Shown in pieces: positions 37,239 through 46,317 of a stretch of 64,000 nt of DNA. The stretch is from Sutcliffiella halmapala (GTDB lineage Bacteria; Bacillota; Bacilli; Bacillales; Bacillaceae_I): positions 4,229,445-4,293,444 of the forward strand of contig NZ_KV917375.1 of the NCBI RefSeq assembly GCF_002019665.1. The letters are read 5' to 3'. Position numbers and translations under genes: made by a program. The notes under the pieces were generated by a model. The model was not told the DNA's origin. It searched no databases and saw only the letters and a list, made by a program, of their open reading frames with translations. Numbering within the stretch: position 1 is the first letter of the stretch; each line of letters starts with the position of its first letter.

Positions 37239-37928
37239 TTACTGATCACAGTCATCGATTTTTGATAAGGCATCACTTAATTTTTGAGGTTCCGTAACAA
37301 GGTCATCTGTAACATGAACTTGAAGGGTTTGTTTATTTTTCATAAATTTGAATACACCGTTATTAAAATCCGTTCCGATTTCTTTAAAGAAAATACCTTC
37401 AAAATCAACATCTCTTGTATGATTGAAGCTAAGTCGATATTTGTCTTCTACTTTGACAAGATAAGCCCTGACGCCCTTTTCGAATTGTCCTTCATGATCT
37501 TTAAGTGCGCGTGCAACCGAAATAACATGAAGATCTATAAATGGTATTTCACGTAATAGGGTATTAACGATGGAGCCTTTAGCAATTTGCTCCCAACGGC
37601 TTTGGGCTGTTTGTCCAAGAATAATCTGAGTTATATGTTTTTCTCTCGCAACTTCAGCAATCACTTTAGTAACAGGTCTTTTTTCATTGTCTTTAAGAAT
37701 AAATTCTTCTGCGTTATGATCTTCGGCTAGTTGCTTCCATCTAGCAATATAATCGGATTTCTCCGCATCTAGTTCGTCAAAACCTTTTGGATCAATCGTT
37801 AATATATATAGTGGGCAATCAAGCATACTCGCAATTTTACACCCACGTTGAATGAGGCGCTCACCATTTGGACCATAATATACACAGACTAGGATGCTTT
37901 CATCCATACGTCCTTTAATTTTTTTCAA
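37239..37928 (-). CDS. KdpD-type universal stress (USP) domain protein, stand-alone
   Basis: About 229 aa, cytoplasmic. Residues 8-140 match the UspA-like domain that is normally embedded in KdpD sensor kinases; the ATP-binding pattern ILGQTAQSRWEQIAKGSIVN shows the G-2X-G-9X-GS motif. Residues 140-229 are an unknown alpha/beta extension. In S. aureus the KdpD USP domain binds cyclic di-AMP, which controls K+ uptake; no KdpD, KdpE or Kdp pump is next to this gene. The start is TTG seven bases after GAGGTGA. It is divergent from the Mrp antiporter operon. Confidence 0.75.
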   Translation of the reverse strand: MKKIKGRMDESILVCVYYGPNGERLIQRGCKIASMLDCPLYILTIDPKGFDELDAEKSDYIARWKQLAEDHNAEEFILKDNEKRPVTKVIAEVAREKHITQIILGQTAQSRWEQIAKGSIVNTLLREIPFIDLHVISVARALKDHEGQFEKGVRAYLVKVEDKYRLSFNHTRDVDFEGIFFKEIGTDFNNGVFKFMKNKQTLQVHVTDDLVTEPQKLSDALSKIDDCDQ

Positions 37929-38255
37929 TTTAGTATCACCTCGTATTGATTGGGAACTTTAGAAACTATATGTTCCTTTAAACTATTTATGACTATAGCT
38001 CACTGACCTTTATAATGTCAATCTTAAATTGCCATTTATTATCACCATATATACCCATTTAAAAAATGATTATATCATCAAGTATTATATTAAGTATATA
38101 GAGGATAATTAATAATTAAAATAGGAAATGTTTTTTTTGAAATAAAGGAACACAATTAAGTTGTTCCCTGTTCTTATTTAAGAGTATTTTATTAGTTTCT
38201 TCTTATTATACTGACCCACTATATAAAAAGAATTTATTGTAAGGGGGATACATAG
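37929..38255. promoter_or_regulatory. mrp operon upstream region
   Basis: 327 bp divergent region. It contains a TATACT -10-like hexamer near 38206 on the plus strand with no good -35, and a short dyad GGAACA/TGTTCC at about 38147-38167. AAGGGGGAT precedes the TTG start of mrpA. No gene seen. Confidence 0.4.
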
Positions 38256-40667
38256 TTGTCTTGGTTACACATGATTATTTTACTTCCATTTATTTATGCT
38301 ATTTTAGTTCCGGTTTTTTATAAGCTATACTCCCCTCGGATACATACCGGGTGGTTTGTATTACCTATCCCTGCATTCATCTTTATATATCTACTTCGAT
38401 ATATATCACCTGTCTCCCAGGGAGATGTAATATTTAATACTGTTCCTTGGATTCCATCTTTAGGGATAAATTATACAACAGCCATGGATGGCTTAGGATT
38501 AATATTCGGATTGTTAATTACTGGAATCGGCGCGCTTGTTATTTTGTATTCCATTTATTACATGTCGAAAATACGCGAAGCACTCCATAATTTCTATGTG
38601 TATTTACTACTATTTATGGGTGCGATGTTAGGACTTGTTTTCTCTGATAACATCTTTGTTCTATATGTCTTCTGGGAGCTAACAAGTATTTCCTCCTTTT
38701 TATTAATCGCTTATTGGTATCAACGTCAGAAATCTCGTTATGGCGCTCAAAAGTCATTACTTATTACTGTTTTTGGTGGATTAGCGATGCTAGCTGGATT
38801 CATTTTGCTTTCAATGATTACGGGCACTAACAGTGTGAGGGAAATGATAGCACAAGTTGATGACATCTCAGCAAGTGGATTGTTTGTCCCTGCCATGATC
38901 TTAATTCTACTTGGAGCATTTACAAAATCTGCACAATTCCCTTTCAGCATCTGGTTACCAGATGCAATGGAAGCTCCTACTCCAATCAGTGCGTACTTAC
39001 ACTCTGCGACAATGGTTAAAGCAGGGATTTATCTTGTTGCTCGGTTTACTCCTATTTTCGGAGGAACCTTGGAATGGTTCTGGATCGTATCCGTAATAGG
39101 AATCATTACCTTATTATGGGGATCAGTTTCTGCGGTAAAGCAAACAGATTTAAAAGCTTTATTAGCGTACTCCACGATTAGTCAACTAGGCTTGATAATG
39201 AGTCTTCTTGGTTTAGGTTCTGCTTCCATGTACTTTGGGTATAGTCAGGAATCAACCATGTATACAGTTGCTATGGGAGCTGCAATGTTCCATTTAATTA
39301 ATCATGCCACTTTTAAAGGCTGTTTGTTTATGGTTGTCGGGATCATTGATTATGAGACTGGTACCCGTGACATCCGTCGCTTAGGCGGTCTAATGACCCT
39401 CATGCCAATTTCTTTTACGCTTACCGTAATCGGAAGTTTCGCCATGGCTGGTCTACCTCCGTTCAATGGATTTTTAAGTAAAGAAATGTTTTTCACAGGC
39501 TTACTAAACGCCAATCAATTGCCTATTTTCGGCATGGGTACCTATGGGATAATTTTTCCTGTGATTGCATGGGTAGCAAGTGTGTTTACATTTATCTATT
39601 GTATGATAATTGTGTTTAAAACGTTTACTGGGAAGTATCAACCAGAAAAACTGGAAAAGAAAGCACATGAAGCTCCAATTGGAATGTTAATTCCTCCCGT
39701 TGTGCTAGCTTCTTTAGTGGTCATTATTTTCTTTTTCCCTGCTCTTATATCAGAAAGCTTACTTAAACCTTCTCTGGAAGCGATTTTGCCAGGATTCACT
39801 CAAGATGGTGCCTTTACCTTTATCACTAACATTCATCCTTGGCATGGCTGGACTCCTGAATTGTTTATGACCATCGGCGTTGTATTATTCGGGGTGTTAC
39901 TGTACATCTCACATAAAAAATGGTCTTGGATCTATCGAATTGCTCCTGACGCATTTTCACTCAATTACCTATATAATTGGAGCCTTGAAAAAGCGGAATC
40001 TAGCTCTCGAGGTATAACAAGACAGTATATGACTGGTTTTATCCGTGACTATTTAGTGTATATCTTTGCTTTTTTCAGTGTGATTCTTTTAAGCTCTATT
40101 TGGGTATTAAAAGGCTTTTCGTTTGATGCTACTAATAATGCATCGGTTAGCATTTATGAAGCTATTTTGGTTATTGGAATGGTCATTGCAGCACTAGCTG
40201 TCCTTTTTTCAAAATCACGCTTAACCGCTATTATCTCGGTAGGAGCACTAGGGTACATTGTATCTCTATTGTTTGTCGTTTTTCAGGCACCAGATTTAGC
40301 TCTAACACAATTGGTTGTAGAAACAGTAACAGTTGCTCTATTTCTACTATGTTTTTATCATTTACCTGAGTTTCGCAAAGAAAGAACTCGCGTACGCTTT
40401 CGATTAACGAATCTTTTTATTTCACTAGGTGTGGGGATAACCGTAACATTGATTGCGTTGTCTGCCCAAGGGAATCGCCTGTTGGAACCAATTTCAAGCT
40501 ACTTTGAAGGGTCTTATGAACTTGCAGGGGCAAAAAATATGGTAAATGCCATTCTTGTTGATTTCCGTGGGTTTGACACTTTGTTAGAAATTCTTGTATT
40601 AAGCATCGCTGGTCTTGGAGTATACACATTAATTAAACTTCGTTTAGCAGAGGGGGATAATAAATGA
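38256..40667 (+). CDS. mrpA: Mrp Na+/H+ antiporter subunit A
   Basis: About 803 aa, the large subunit of the seven-gene Mrp antiporter, close to the 801 aa of B. subtilis MrpA. Over 20 helices. The N-terminal two-thirds resembles respiratory complex I subunit ND5/NuoL, with the key ion-pathway residues in FVLYVFWELTSISSFLLIAYW and PTPISAYLHSATMVKAGIYL. The C-terminal part is the MrpA-specific extension containing the DUF4040-like domain. Start is TTG after AAGGGGGAT. The operon exports Na+ in exchange for protons and is essential at high pH or high salt in alkaliphiles. Confidence 0.97.
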   Translation: MSWLHMIILLPFIYAILVPVFYKLYSPRIHTGWFVLPIPAFIFIYLLRYISPVSQGDVIFNTVPWIPSLGINYTTAMDGLGLIFGLLITGIGALVILYSIYYMSKIREALHNFYVYLLLFMGAMLGLVFSDNIFVLYVFWELTSISSFLLIAYWYQRQKSRYGAQKSLLITVFGGLAMLAGFILLSMITGTNSVREMIAQVDDISASGLFVPAMILILLGAFTKSAQFPFSIWLPDAMEAPTPISAYLHSATMVKAGIYLVARFTPIFGGTLEWFWIVSVIGIITLLWGSVSAVKQTDLKALLAYSTISQLGLIMSLLGLGSASMYFGYSQESTMYTVAMGAAMFHLINHATFKGCLFMVVGIIDYETGTRDIRRLGGLMTLMPISFTLTVIGSFAMAGLPPFNGFLSKEMFFTGLLNANQLPIFGMGTYGIIFPVIAWVASVFTFIYCMIIVFKTFTGKYQPEKLEKKAHEAPIGMLIPPVVLASLVVIIFFFPALISESLLKPSLEAILPGFTQDGAFTFITNIHPWHGWTPELFMTIGVVLFGVLLYISHKKWSWIYRIAPDAFSLNYLYNWSLEKAESSSRGITRQYMTGFIRDYLVYIFAFFSVILLSSIWVLKGFSFDATNNASVSIYEAILVIGMVIAALAVLFSKSRLTAIISVGALGYIVSLLFVVFQAPDLALTQLVVETVTVALFLLCFYHLPEFRKERTRVRFRLTNLFISLGVGITVTLIALSAQGNRLLEPISSYFEGSYELAGAKNMVNAILVDFRGFDTLLEILVLSIAGLGVYTLIKLRLAEGDNK

Positions 40668-41086
40668 AACCGAATGATTTGATTTTACATTCCGTTACAA
40701 AAGTAGCTACATTTATTATCCTAACATTTTCGATTTATCTCTTTTTTGCAGGTCACCACAATCCTGGCGGAGGATTTATAGGAGGACTTGTAACAGCATC
40801 TGCTTTGGTACTACTATTCCTTGCATTTGATATTGATACAGTTAAAGAATATATACCCGTGGACTTTAAGATGGTCACAGCAATCGGAGTATTATTGGCT
40901 GTACTTACAGGGGCCGGTTCATTTTTATTTGGTGCCCCCTTCTTAAGCCAAACTTTCGACTATTTTGATCTTCCTGTTTTCGGAAATGTGGAATTAGCTA
41001 CTGCAGTTATTTTTGACGTGGGTGTTGCCCTAGCCGTTATTGGAACGGCCGTTACGATTATATTAAGCATAAGTGAGGCGGAATAA
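40664..41086 (+). CDS. mrpB: Mrp Na+/H+ antiporter subunit B
   Basis: About 140 aa, four helices, family motif HHNPGGGFIGGLVTAS. Its ATG overlaps the mrpA stop by four bases (ATGA), typical of tightly coupled mrp genes. Confidence 0.96.
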   Translation: MKPNDLILHSVTKVATFIILTFSIYLFFAGHHNPGGGFIGGLVTASALVLLFLAFDIDTVKEYIPVDFKMVTAIGVLLAVLTGAGSFLFGAPFLSQTFDYFDLPVFGNVELATAVIFDVGVALAVIGTAVTIILSISEAE

Positions 41087-41089
41087 GCT

Positions 41090-41428
41090 ATGGAAACATT
41101 AATGTCTTTCCTAATTGGTGTGCTTTTCACAATAGGAACTTACTTAATCCTCACCAAAAGCCTGTTACGCATCATATTAGGTACATCCATTATTGGTCAT
41201 GGAGTTCACCTGCTCATACTTACAATGGGTGGATTAAAGCAAGGAAGCGCACCATTACTTGGTGGGGATTCTATTTCATTCACAGATTCTTTACCGCAAG
41301 CACTAATATTAACTGCTATTGTAATTAACTTTGCAGTCACTTCTTTTTTCTTAGTGTTAGCGTTTCGTACTTATCAAGTATTGGGTACTGATGATATGGA
41401 TAAATTGAGGGGTATTGAAGATGAATAA
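41090..41428 (+). CDS. mrpC: Mrp Na+/H+ antiporter subunit C (NuoK-like)
   Basis: About 112 aa, three helices. The short NuoK-like subunit; segment LGTSIIGHGVHLLILTMGG is typical. Last codons overlap the mrpD start region. Confidence 0.95.
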   Translation: METLMSFLIGVLFTIGTYLILTKSLLRIILGTSIIGHGVHLLILTMGGLKQGSAPLLGGDSISFTDSLPQALILTAIVINFAVTSFFLVLAFRTYQVLGTDDMDKLRGIEDE

Positions 41429-42911
41429 CTTAGTCATACTACCAATTATTATACCGTTTATTGCCGGAATGACGATGGTCATCTTTCGAAAGAACATCAT
41501 ATTTCAAAGATGGTTAAGCATTCTGTCAATACTAGCTATTGGCCTAGTTTCTGTTGTTTTAATAAATCAAGTTAGAACTGAAGGAATTCAGACCCTTCAG
41601 GTAGGCGGATGGCAAGCTCCATTTGGGATTGTCTTGGTCGCTGATATGTTCGCTGTTTTGCTAATAGTGACATCCTTTGTCGTGTCAATTGCTTGTTTAG
41701 TTTATGCATTCTATTCTATCGGCAAAGAGCGAGAATCCTATTATTTCTATCCTTTTTATCTTTTTCTTATTACAGGTGTAAATGGATCTTTTCTAACAGG
41801 TGATTTATTTAACCTTTTTGTTTTCTTTGAAGTAATGTTAATTTCCTCTTACGTACTAATTACTTTGGGAGGAACAAAGGTACAGCTAAGGGAGTCCATT
41901 AAATATGTTCTCATTAATGTTATCTCTTCCTTTCTATTCCTTGTAGCTGTTGCTTATCTTTATGCAATAACTGGTACCTTGAATTTAGCTCACCTCTCCC
42001 TAAGAATTGCAGAGGTAGGACAGGATGGACTCATAACAACTGTTGCGATTTTGTTTTTAATTGTGTTTAGCTTAAAAGCGGCTCTCTTTCTATTCTTCTG
42101 GCTACCTGGGTCCTATAGTGCACCGCCTACTGCTGTAGCTGCAATTTTTAGTGCCTTATTAACAAAGGTTGGGATATATGCGATTTTCCGCATGTTTACA
42201 CTCGTGTTTTATCATGAGCCCCAAATAACTCATGTGTTAATTGGAATCATGGGGGCTTTAACCATGATCCTAGGTGCTATTGGTGCGATTGCGTATTGGG
42301 ATGTCAGAAAAATATTGGCCTATAATGTCATTGTATCTGTAGGTTTTATCATTGCTGGATTGGCTTCCTTTACCTACTCAGGTATGTTGGGTTCTATCTA
42401 CTATTTGATACACGACATCATCATTAAGGCATTGATATTCCTTATTGGTGGAACAATGATTTGCCTCGCTGGTACTTCCAAATTGAAAGATATTAGTGGT
42501 CTTATTCGTAATCATCCATACTTAGGATGGATGTTCTTTATCACTGCCCTTTCACTGTCAGGTATACCTCCATTAAGCGGATTTGTCGGGAAGATCTTCA
42601 TTACCCGTGGAACCTTTGAAGCTGAATTATTTTGGCTAGGAGCGATTGGCTTCATAACCAGTTTAATGGTGTTATATTCTGTTATGAAAATATTTATGAA
42701 CGGCTTTTGGGGAGAAACGAATCTAAGTGTAGAGATGGAAAAAGGCTCAACAAGAGGCGTCATCATTCCAATTGTCTTTCTAACGATGGTAACGATTGGT
42801 CTTGGTCTTGGAGCAGAAGGAATTCATGCTTATGTTAGTATTGCTACAGAAGGTTTATTGAACCCTAGTATATATATTGAGGCCGTATTTGGTGATAAAC
42901 TGATACCTTAG
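41421..42911 (+). CDS. mrpD: Mrp Na+/H+ antiporter subunit D (ND2/ND4-like)
   Basis: About 496 aa with 14 or so helices, homologous to NuoN/NuoM. Visible motifs: LFNLFVFFEVMLISSYVLI (key Glu), WLPGSYSAPPTAVAAIFSALLTKVG and PPLSGFVGK. The ATG at 41421, eight bases from GAGGGG, is taken over the TTG at 41415. Overlaps mrpC. Confidence 0.97.
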   Translation: MNNLVILPIIIPFIAGMTMVIFRKNIIFQRWLSILSILAIGLVSVVLINQVRTEGIQTLQVGGWQAPFGIVLVADMFAVLLIVTSFVVSIACLVYAFYSIGKERESYYFYPFYLFLITGVNGSFLTGDLFNLFVFFEVMLISSYVLITLGGTKVQLRESIKYVLINVISSFLFLVAVAYLYAITGTLNLAHLSLRIAEVGQDGLITTVAILFLIVFSLKAALFLFFWLPGSYSAPPTAVAAIFSALLTKVGIYAIFRMFTLVFYHEPQITHVLIGIMGALTMILGAIGAIAYWDVRKILAYNVIVSVGFIIAGLASFTYSGMLGSIYYLIHDIIIKALIFLIGGTMICLAGTSKLKDISGLIRNHPYLGWMFFITALSLSGIPPLSGFVGKIFITRGTFEAELFWLGAIGFITSLMVLYSVMKIFMNGFWGETNLSVEMEKGSTRGVIIPIVFLTMVTIGLGLGAEGIHAYVSIATEGLLNPSIYIEAVFGDKLIP

Positions 42912-42925
42912 AAATACGGTTAAGG

Positions 42926-42980
42926 GATAGTGCTTATCCTCCATCTCAAAGCAAACAATTGGATGAAGATAAGCACTATC
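42926..42980 (+). other. Large hairpin inside the mrp operon
   Basis: GATAGTGCTTATC (42926-42938) and GATAAGCACTATC (42968-42980) are perfect 13-bp inverted arms with a second short pair (CATC/GATG) inside. It fills the only real gap in the operon, between mrpD and mrpE. There is no T-run, so full termination is unlikely; processing or differential stability is more plausible. Confidence 0.75.
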
Positions 42981-43017
42981 AAATACAGTTTTACATTAAT
43001 TGAAAGTGGTGGTCCAA

Positions 43018-43494
43018 TTGCCCGTACAACTGTTAATTAATCTTACCATTGCATTTTTATGGATGTTTCTTAATGATGCATGGAATGTTCTTACTTTTTT
43101 TAGCGGATATTTAGTTGGCTTAGCTATTATATTTGGGATGAGACGTTTTTTTCCTACTTCCTTTTATCTGAAAACTATCTTTGCCATTATTAAATTGTTT
43201 CTAGTCTTTCTTAGAGAGTTAATTTCTTCGAGTGTTCTCGTAATTAGTCAAATAATGCAACCTAAATTAAAAATTAGACCAGGTGTGTTTACTATTAAGA
43301 CAGAGTTGGAGGGTGAATGGGAAATTACCCTGTTAGCTTTACTACTAACTTTAACACCTGGTTCCGTGGTTCTAGAAGTATCTCAAAGTGGTAAGGAATT
43401 TACCATCCACGCAATGGACATACCAGCATCTAGTGATAGTGTTCGTAGGGCGAAGGATACCTTCGAGAGGGCAATTAAGGAGGTGACCCGTTAA
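43018..43494 (+). CDS. mrpE: Mrp Na+/H+ antiporter subunit E
   Basis: About 158 aa, a length equal to B. subtilis MrpE. Two N-terminal helices and a cytoplasmic domain with LTPGSVVLEVSQSGKEFTIHAMD. The start TTG at 43018 stands five bases after AGTGGTGG and gives MPVQLLINLTIAFLWM, the expected N-terminus; an upstream TTG at 43000 is unlikely. Confidence 0.93.
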   Translation: MPVQLLINLTIAFLWMFLNDAWNVLTFFSGYLVGLAIIFGMRRFFPTSFYLKTIFAIIKLFLVFLRELISSSVLVISQIMQPKLKIRPGVFTIKTELEGEWEITLLALLLTLTPGSVVLEVSQSGKEFTIHAMDIPASSDSVRRAKDTFERAIKEVTR

Positions 43495-43778
43495 TGTTTG
43501 ATTTTATCTTGTTACTTGCACTAATATTTCTAGCTCTTTCTATTCTAGCTGGGATTTATCGAGTAGTTCGGGGACCATCTATGCCTGATCGGGTAATAGC
43601 GTTAGATACGATCGGTATTAATTTGATTGCAGCGGTGGCCATTCTATCCATACTTTTGAAAACCTATGCATTTCTAGAAGTCATCCTATTAATTGGTATC
43701 CTCTCTTTTGTAGGAACCATCGCCTTTGCTAGATTTATTGAAAGAGGTGTTGTCATTGAACGCAACCGTAATCAGTGA
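43494..43778 (+). CDS. mrpF: Mrp Na+/H+ antiporter subunit F
   Basis: About 94 aa, three helices, family segment RVVRGPSMPDRVIALDTIG. Its ATG overlaps the mrpE stop (TAATG). Confidence 0.96.
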   Translation: MFDFILLLALIFLALSILAGIYRVVRGPSMPDRVIALDTIGINLIAAVAILSILLKTYAFLEVILLIGILSFVGTIAFARFIERGVVIERNRNQ

Positions 43779-44130
43779 GGTAATTGTTGCTGTGTTAATT
43801 CTTATTGGAACATCCTTTAGTTTGCTTAGTTCCTTTGGATTAATTCGTTTACCAGATGTATATACTCGTTCACATGCGGCTACGAAAAGTGCAACACTAG
43901 GTGTTCTTTGTACCTTATTTGGGGCGTTTCTTTACTTCTGGATATCAGATGGATATATCAGCGTTCGTTTACTTCTTGGAATATTTTTCGTATTCCTAAC
44001 AGCCCCTGTTGCTGGTCATATGATCTGCCGGGCAGCATTCTTAACAAACACACAAACAGAAAACCTCATAATGGAGACAGAAGAAACCGAAGAAAAAGTC
44101 TCCAAGAAGCTTGAAAGAGCACAAAACTAA
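43756..44130 (+). CDS. mrpG: Mrp Na+/H+ antiporter subunit G
   Basis: About 124 aa with three helices and the family motif RLPDVYTRSHAATKSATLGV. The TTG at 43756 gives the expected MNATVISEVI N-terminus six bases after AGAGGTG and overlaps mrpF by 23 bases. The acidic tail is typical of the family. Last gene of the operon. Confidence 0.92.
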   Translation: MNATVISEVIVAVLILIGTSFSLLSSFGLIRLPDVYTRSHAATKSATLGVLCTLFGAFLYFWISDGYISVRLLLGIFFVFLTAPVAGHMICRAAFLTNTQTENLIMETEETEEKVSKKLERAQN

Positions 44131-44147
44131 CTAAAGCGATACTAACA

Positions 44148-44190
44148 GAAAAGCCTGCTCTCCCGTTGTAACGATGGGAGAGCAGGCTTT
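44148..44190 (+). terminator. Terminator of the mrp operon
   Basis: AAGCCTGCTCTCCC/GGGAGAGCAGGCTT, 14 perfect base pairs with an 11-base loop, followed by TTTTTT. One of the strongest terminators in the window. Confidence 0.9.
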
Positions 44191-44251
44191 TTTACGGACT
44201 TTATCAGATTAACGTAGTGAGGGACAGGCACCAAATATAGCACCAAACAGA

Positions 44252-45406
44252 TTAATTCATCACCCACTTATCCTTCATAAACATTATCCTACCAATGACC
44301 AATGCTACGATAATGCAAAGTAAGTTACTAGCAAGCATTATGCCGAAGTGCTGATAGTCAATAATACCGAAACTCAATTCCTTCATAATCGCAAACACAT
44401 TTATAAATGGGATAGCAAAGTGCTGAAGGGTTAATTCGTTTACTCCAATTCCACTAATAATCATTAGCGGAAATATTGCCACTAGTAAAGTCGGAGTGCT
44501 ATAGCTTTGGGATTCTTTTACTGTCTTTCCAACGATACTTGTTAACGTAAGCAACGTCGCAATAAACATTGCATAGACAATAGACACGAGAAGCGCAAAA
44601 CCAATCACTTCATAGACATTATCACCAAAGGAAATAGCCGCTTTGAGATTTTCAGTTAAAAGCATTATTTCAAGGACAACAACAAACAATGTCACAATAC
44701 CCGTTAGAGCACCTATCGAAAAGATGGTTAACCACTTGGCCATAAGAAGTGTCATTCTGTTTACAGGTGTCATTAATAAAGCTTCCATCGTTTTCTTTTC
44801 TTTCTCCCCAGCAAAAAGGTCTGATGCTGAAGGTGAAGCTCCTATTCCGATAGCTAATGATAAAATTAACGGAATTAACAATGCCAAAAGATTAATACTC
44901 GAGTCTTCTGAAAGTTCTTTTTGATCGATTGTAAAAGGCTGTATTTGTTCTAGAGTGGTACCCCGTTCTTCCAAACGATCGGCAATGACAGACTTTTCAT
45001 AGACAGATAATGCGGTTGTGACTAAATTCATTAGGTTAGAAGAATTTTTGCTAAAAGAATCTCCAATCACAGTTGCCGTGGCACTCCCACCATTTGCTAT
45101 ATTGTCTAAAAAATTCGGATTAAGTAGTAGGGCTGCTTGTGCCTCACCTTCTAATAAGGCTTCTTCAGGATTCTCCGACTTCACGAAATTAATATTTTCA
45201 TATCCAATAAAAATACTCTCTTCAGCAGCAAGGAAGGATGACTCTACTGCAAGTGTATACGTTTCTCCTTCCCCATCCGAAGCTAAATTTTCATAAAAAA
45301 GAACAAGGGCTGTCATCATGATGATTGGTAGTAATACAGATAAAAACAATGTACGGCGGTCTCGGAAAGAATCCTTCATTTCTTTAACATAAATTTTACG
45401 AAGCAT
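44252..45406 (-). CDS. natB: ABC-2 type Na+ exporter permease
   Basis: About 384 aa, matching the 386 aa of B. subtilis NatB. One N-terminal helix, a large external domain (about 45-165), then five or so helices (about 170-384) with FAGEKEKKTMEALLMTPVNR, the ABC-2 cytoplasmic coupling segment. With NatA it pumps Na+ out at the cost of ATP. Its start lies 11 bases inside the end of natA. Confidence 0.88.
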   Translation of the reverse strand: MLRKIYVKEMKDSFRDRRTLFLSVLLPIIMMTALVLFYENLASDGEGETYTLAVESSFLAAEESIFIGYENINFVKSENPEEALLEGEAQAALLLNPNFLDNIANGGSATATVIGDSFSKNSSNLMNLVTTALSVYEKSVIADRLEERGTTLEQIQPFTIDQKELSEDSSINLLALLIPLILSLAIGIGASPSASDLFAGEKEKKTMEALLMTPVNRMTLLMAKWLTIFSIGALTGIVTLFVVVLEIMLLTENLKAAISFGDNVYEVIGFALLVSIVYAMFIATLLTLTSIVGKTVKESQSYSTPTLLVAIFPLMIISGIGVNELTLQHFAIPFINVFAIMKELSFGIIDYQHFGIMLASNLLCIIVALVIGRIMFMKDKWVMN

Positions 45407-46148
45407 AGTGATTGTTCCCCCTTACCAATTTACTCATAAAAATATAATTCAAATCTCGGTTTCCTTCAGATTGATAAAGCTGTTCTAAATTTCCATGATG
45501 CACAAGTTCTCCTTTATGCATCATTGCTACAGTGTCACAAAGTAGTGACACTTCCTCCATAATGTGACTGGAAAAAATGATGGTCTTCCCTTCACGCTTC
45601 AACTGATGCACAAGCTGACGAAATACATTAGAAGAAGTGATATCTAATCCTGTTGTAGGTTCATCAAATAAAATAATTTCTGGATTATGAATAAGCGTTC
45701 GAGCAATCGCCACCTTTTGACGCATCCCTTTCGAAAATTCCCCTACTTTACGGTTCAAGTAATCCTTCATCCCAAACATCTTGGACAAATCATCTATTCG
45801 AACTTTTGTCTCATGTTTGCTTAATCCGTAAAGCGTTGCAAAATATTCGAGATTTTCACGAGCAGTTAAGCGATCATATAAACCGGTCTCCCCACCAAAC
45901 AAAACCCCAATTCTCTTTTTAATTTCATCTGGATTCTTCTGCGTATCAAAACCATGAACACGAACGCTACCTTCAGTAGGACTTAAAAGAGTCGCAACAG
46001 TTCTTAGTAATGTTGTTTTTCCTGCACCATTCTCCCCAAGCAGCCCTACAACTTGCCCTTTTTCCACTGTAAACGATACATGCTTTAATGCAGTTACATA
46101 TACTTTTTTATCTTGGAATTGCTTCGTTACCTTCTGAATCTCAATCAT
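45396..46148 (-). CDS. natA: ABC-2 type Na+ exporter ATP-binding protein
   Basis: About 250 aa ATPase. Walker A GLLGENGAGKTT (about 38-49), signature SKGMRQK (about 141-147), Walker B IILFDEPTTGLD (about 161-172), H-loop FSSHI. The ATG at 46148 follows GAGGGGGAGAAAC; the longer ORF start at 46187 is rejected. The identification as NatA rests on NatB to its side and NatR/NatK divergent from it. Confidence 0.88.
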   Translation of the reverse strand: MIEIQKVTKQFQDKKVYVTALKHVSFTVEKGQVVGLLGENGAGKTTLLRTVATLLSPTEGSVRVHGFDTQKNPDEIKKRIGVLFGGETGLYDRLTARENLEYFATLYGLSKHETKVRIDDLSKMFGMKDYLNRKVGEFSKGMRQKVAIARTLIHNPEIILFDEPTTGLDITSSNVFRQLVHQLKREGKTIIFSSHIMEEVSLLCDTVAMMHKGELVHHGNLEQLYQSEGNRDLNYIFMSKLVRGNNHYAS

Positions 46149-46212
46149 GTTTCTCCCCCTCATTTGTGAATTTCTTGTCTTTATCATACAAACAATTCCA
46201 TCATGAATCTCT

Positions 46213-46250
46213 AGTTATGTCGCGAATATTCCATTTGATGTCGCCAAAAG
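46213..46250. promoter_or_regulatory. Direct repeats between natA and natR (candidate NatR sites)
   Basis: ATGTCGCGAA (46217-46226) and ATGTCGCCAA (46238-46247) are direct repeats with 21-bp period, two helical turns apart, the arrangement bound by LytTR regulators. They lie in the 170-bp gap between the divergent natAB and natRK operons. Confidence 0.6.
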
Positions 46251-46317
46251 TGACCATTCTCCGTTTAGAGATGGTAAAATAAAGATATTGTGAAGAGTAT
46301 TTGGTGAGGTGTGTAAG

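Noticed and set aside
44221-44240. GGCACC motif near the mrp terminator resembling the GGTGCC hairpins at 8849 and 10387
   Set aside because: Only one arm is present and no stem forms; I treat it as a shared short word rather than a terminator or repeat.
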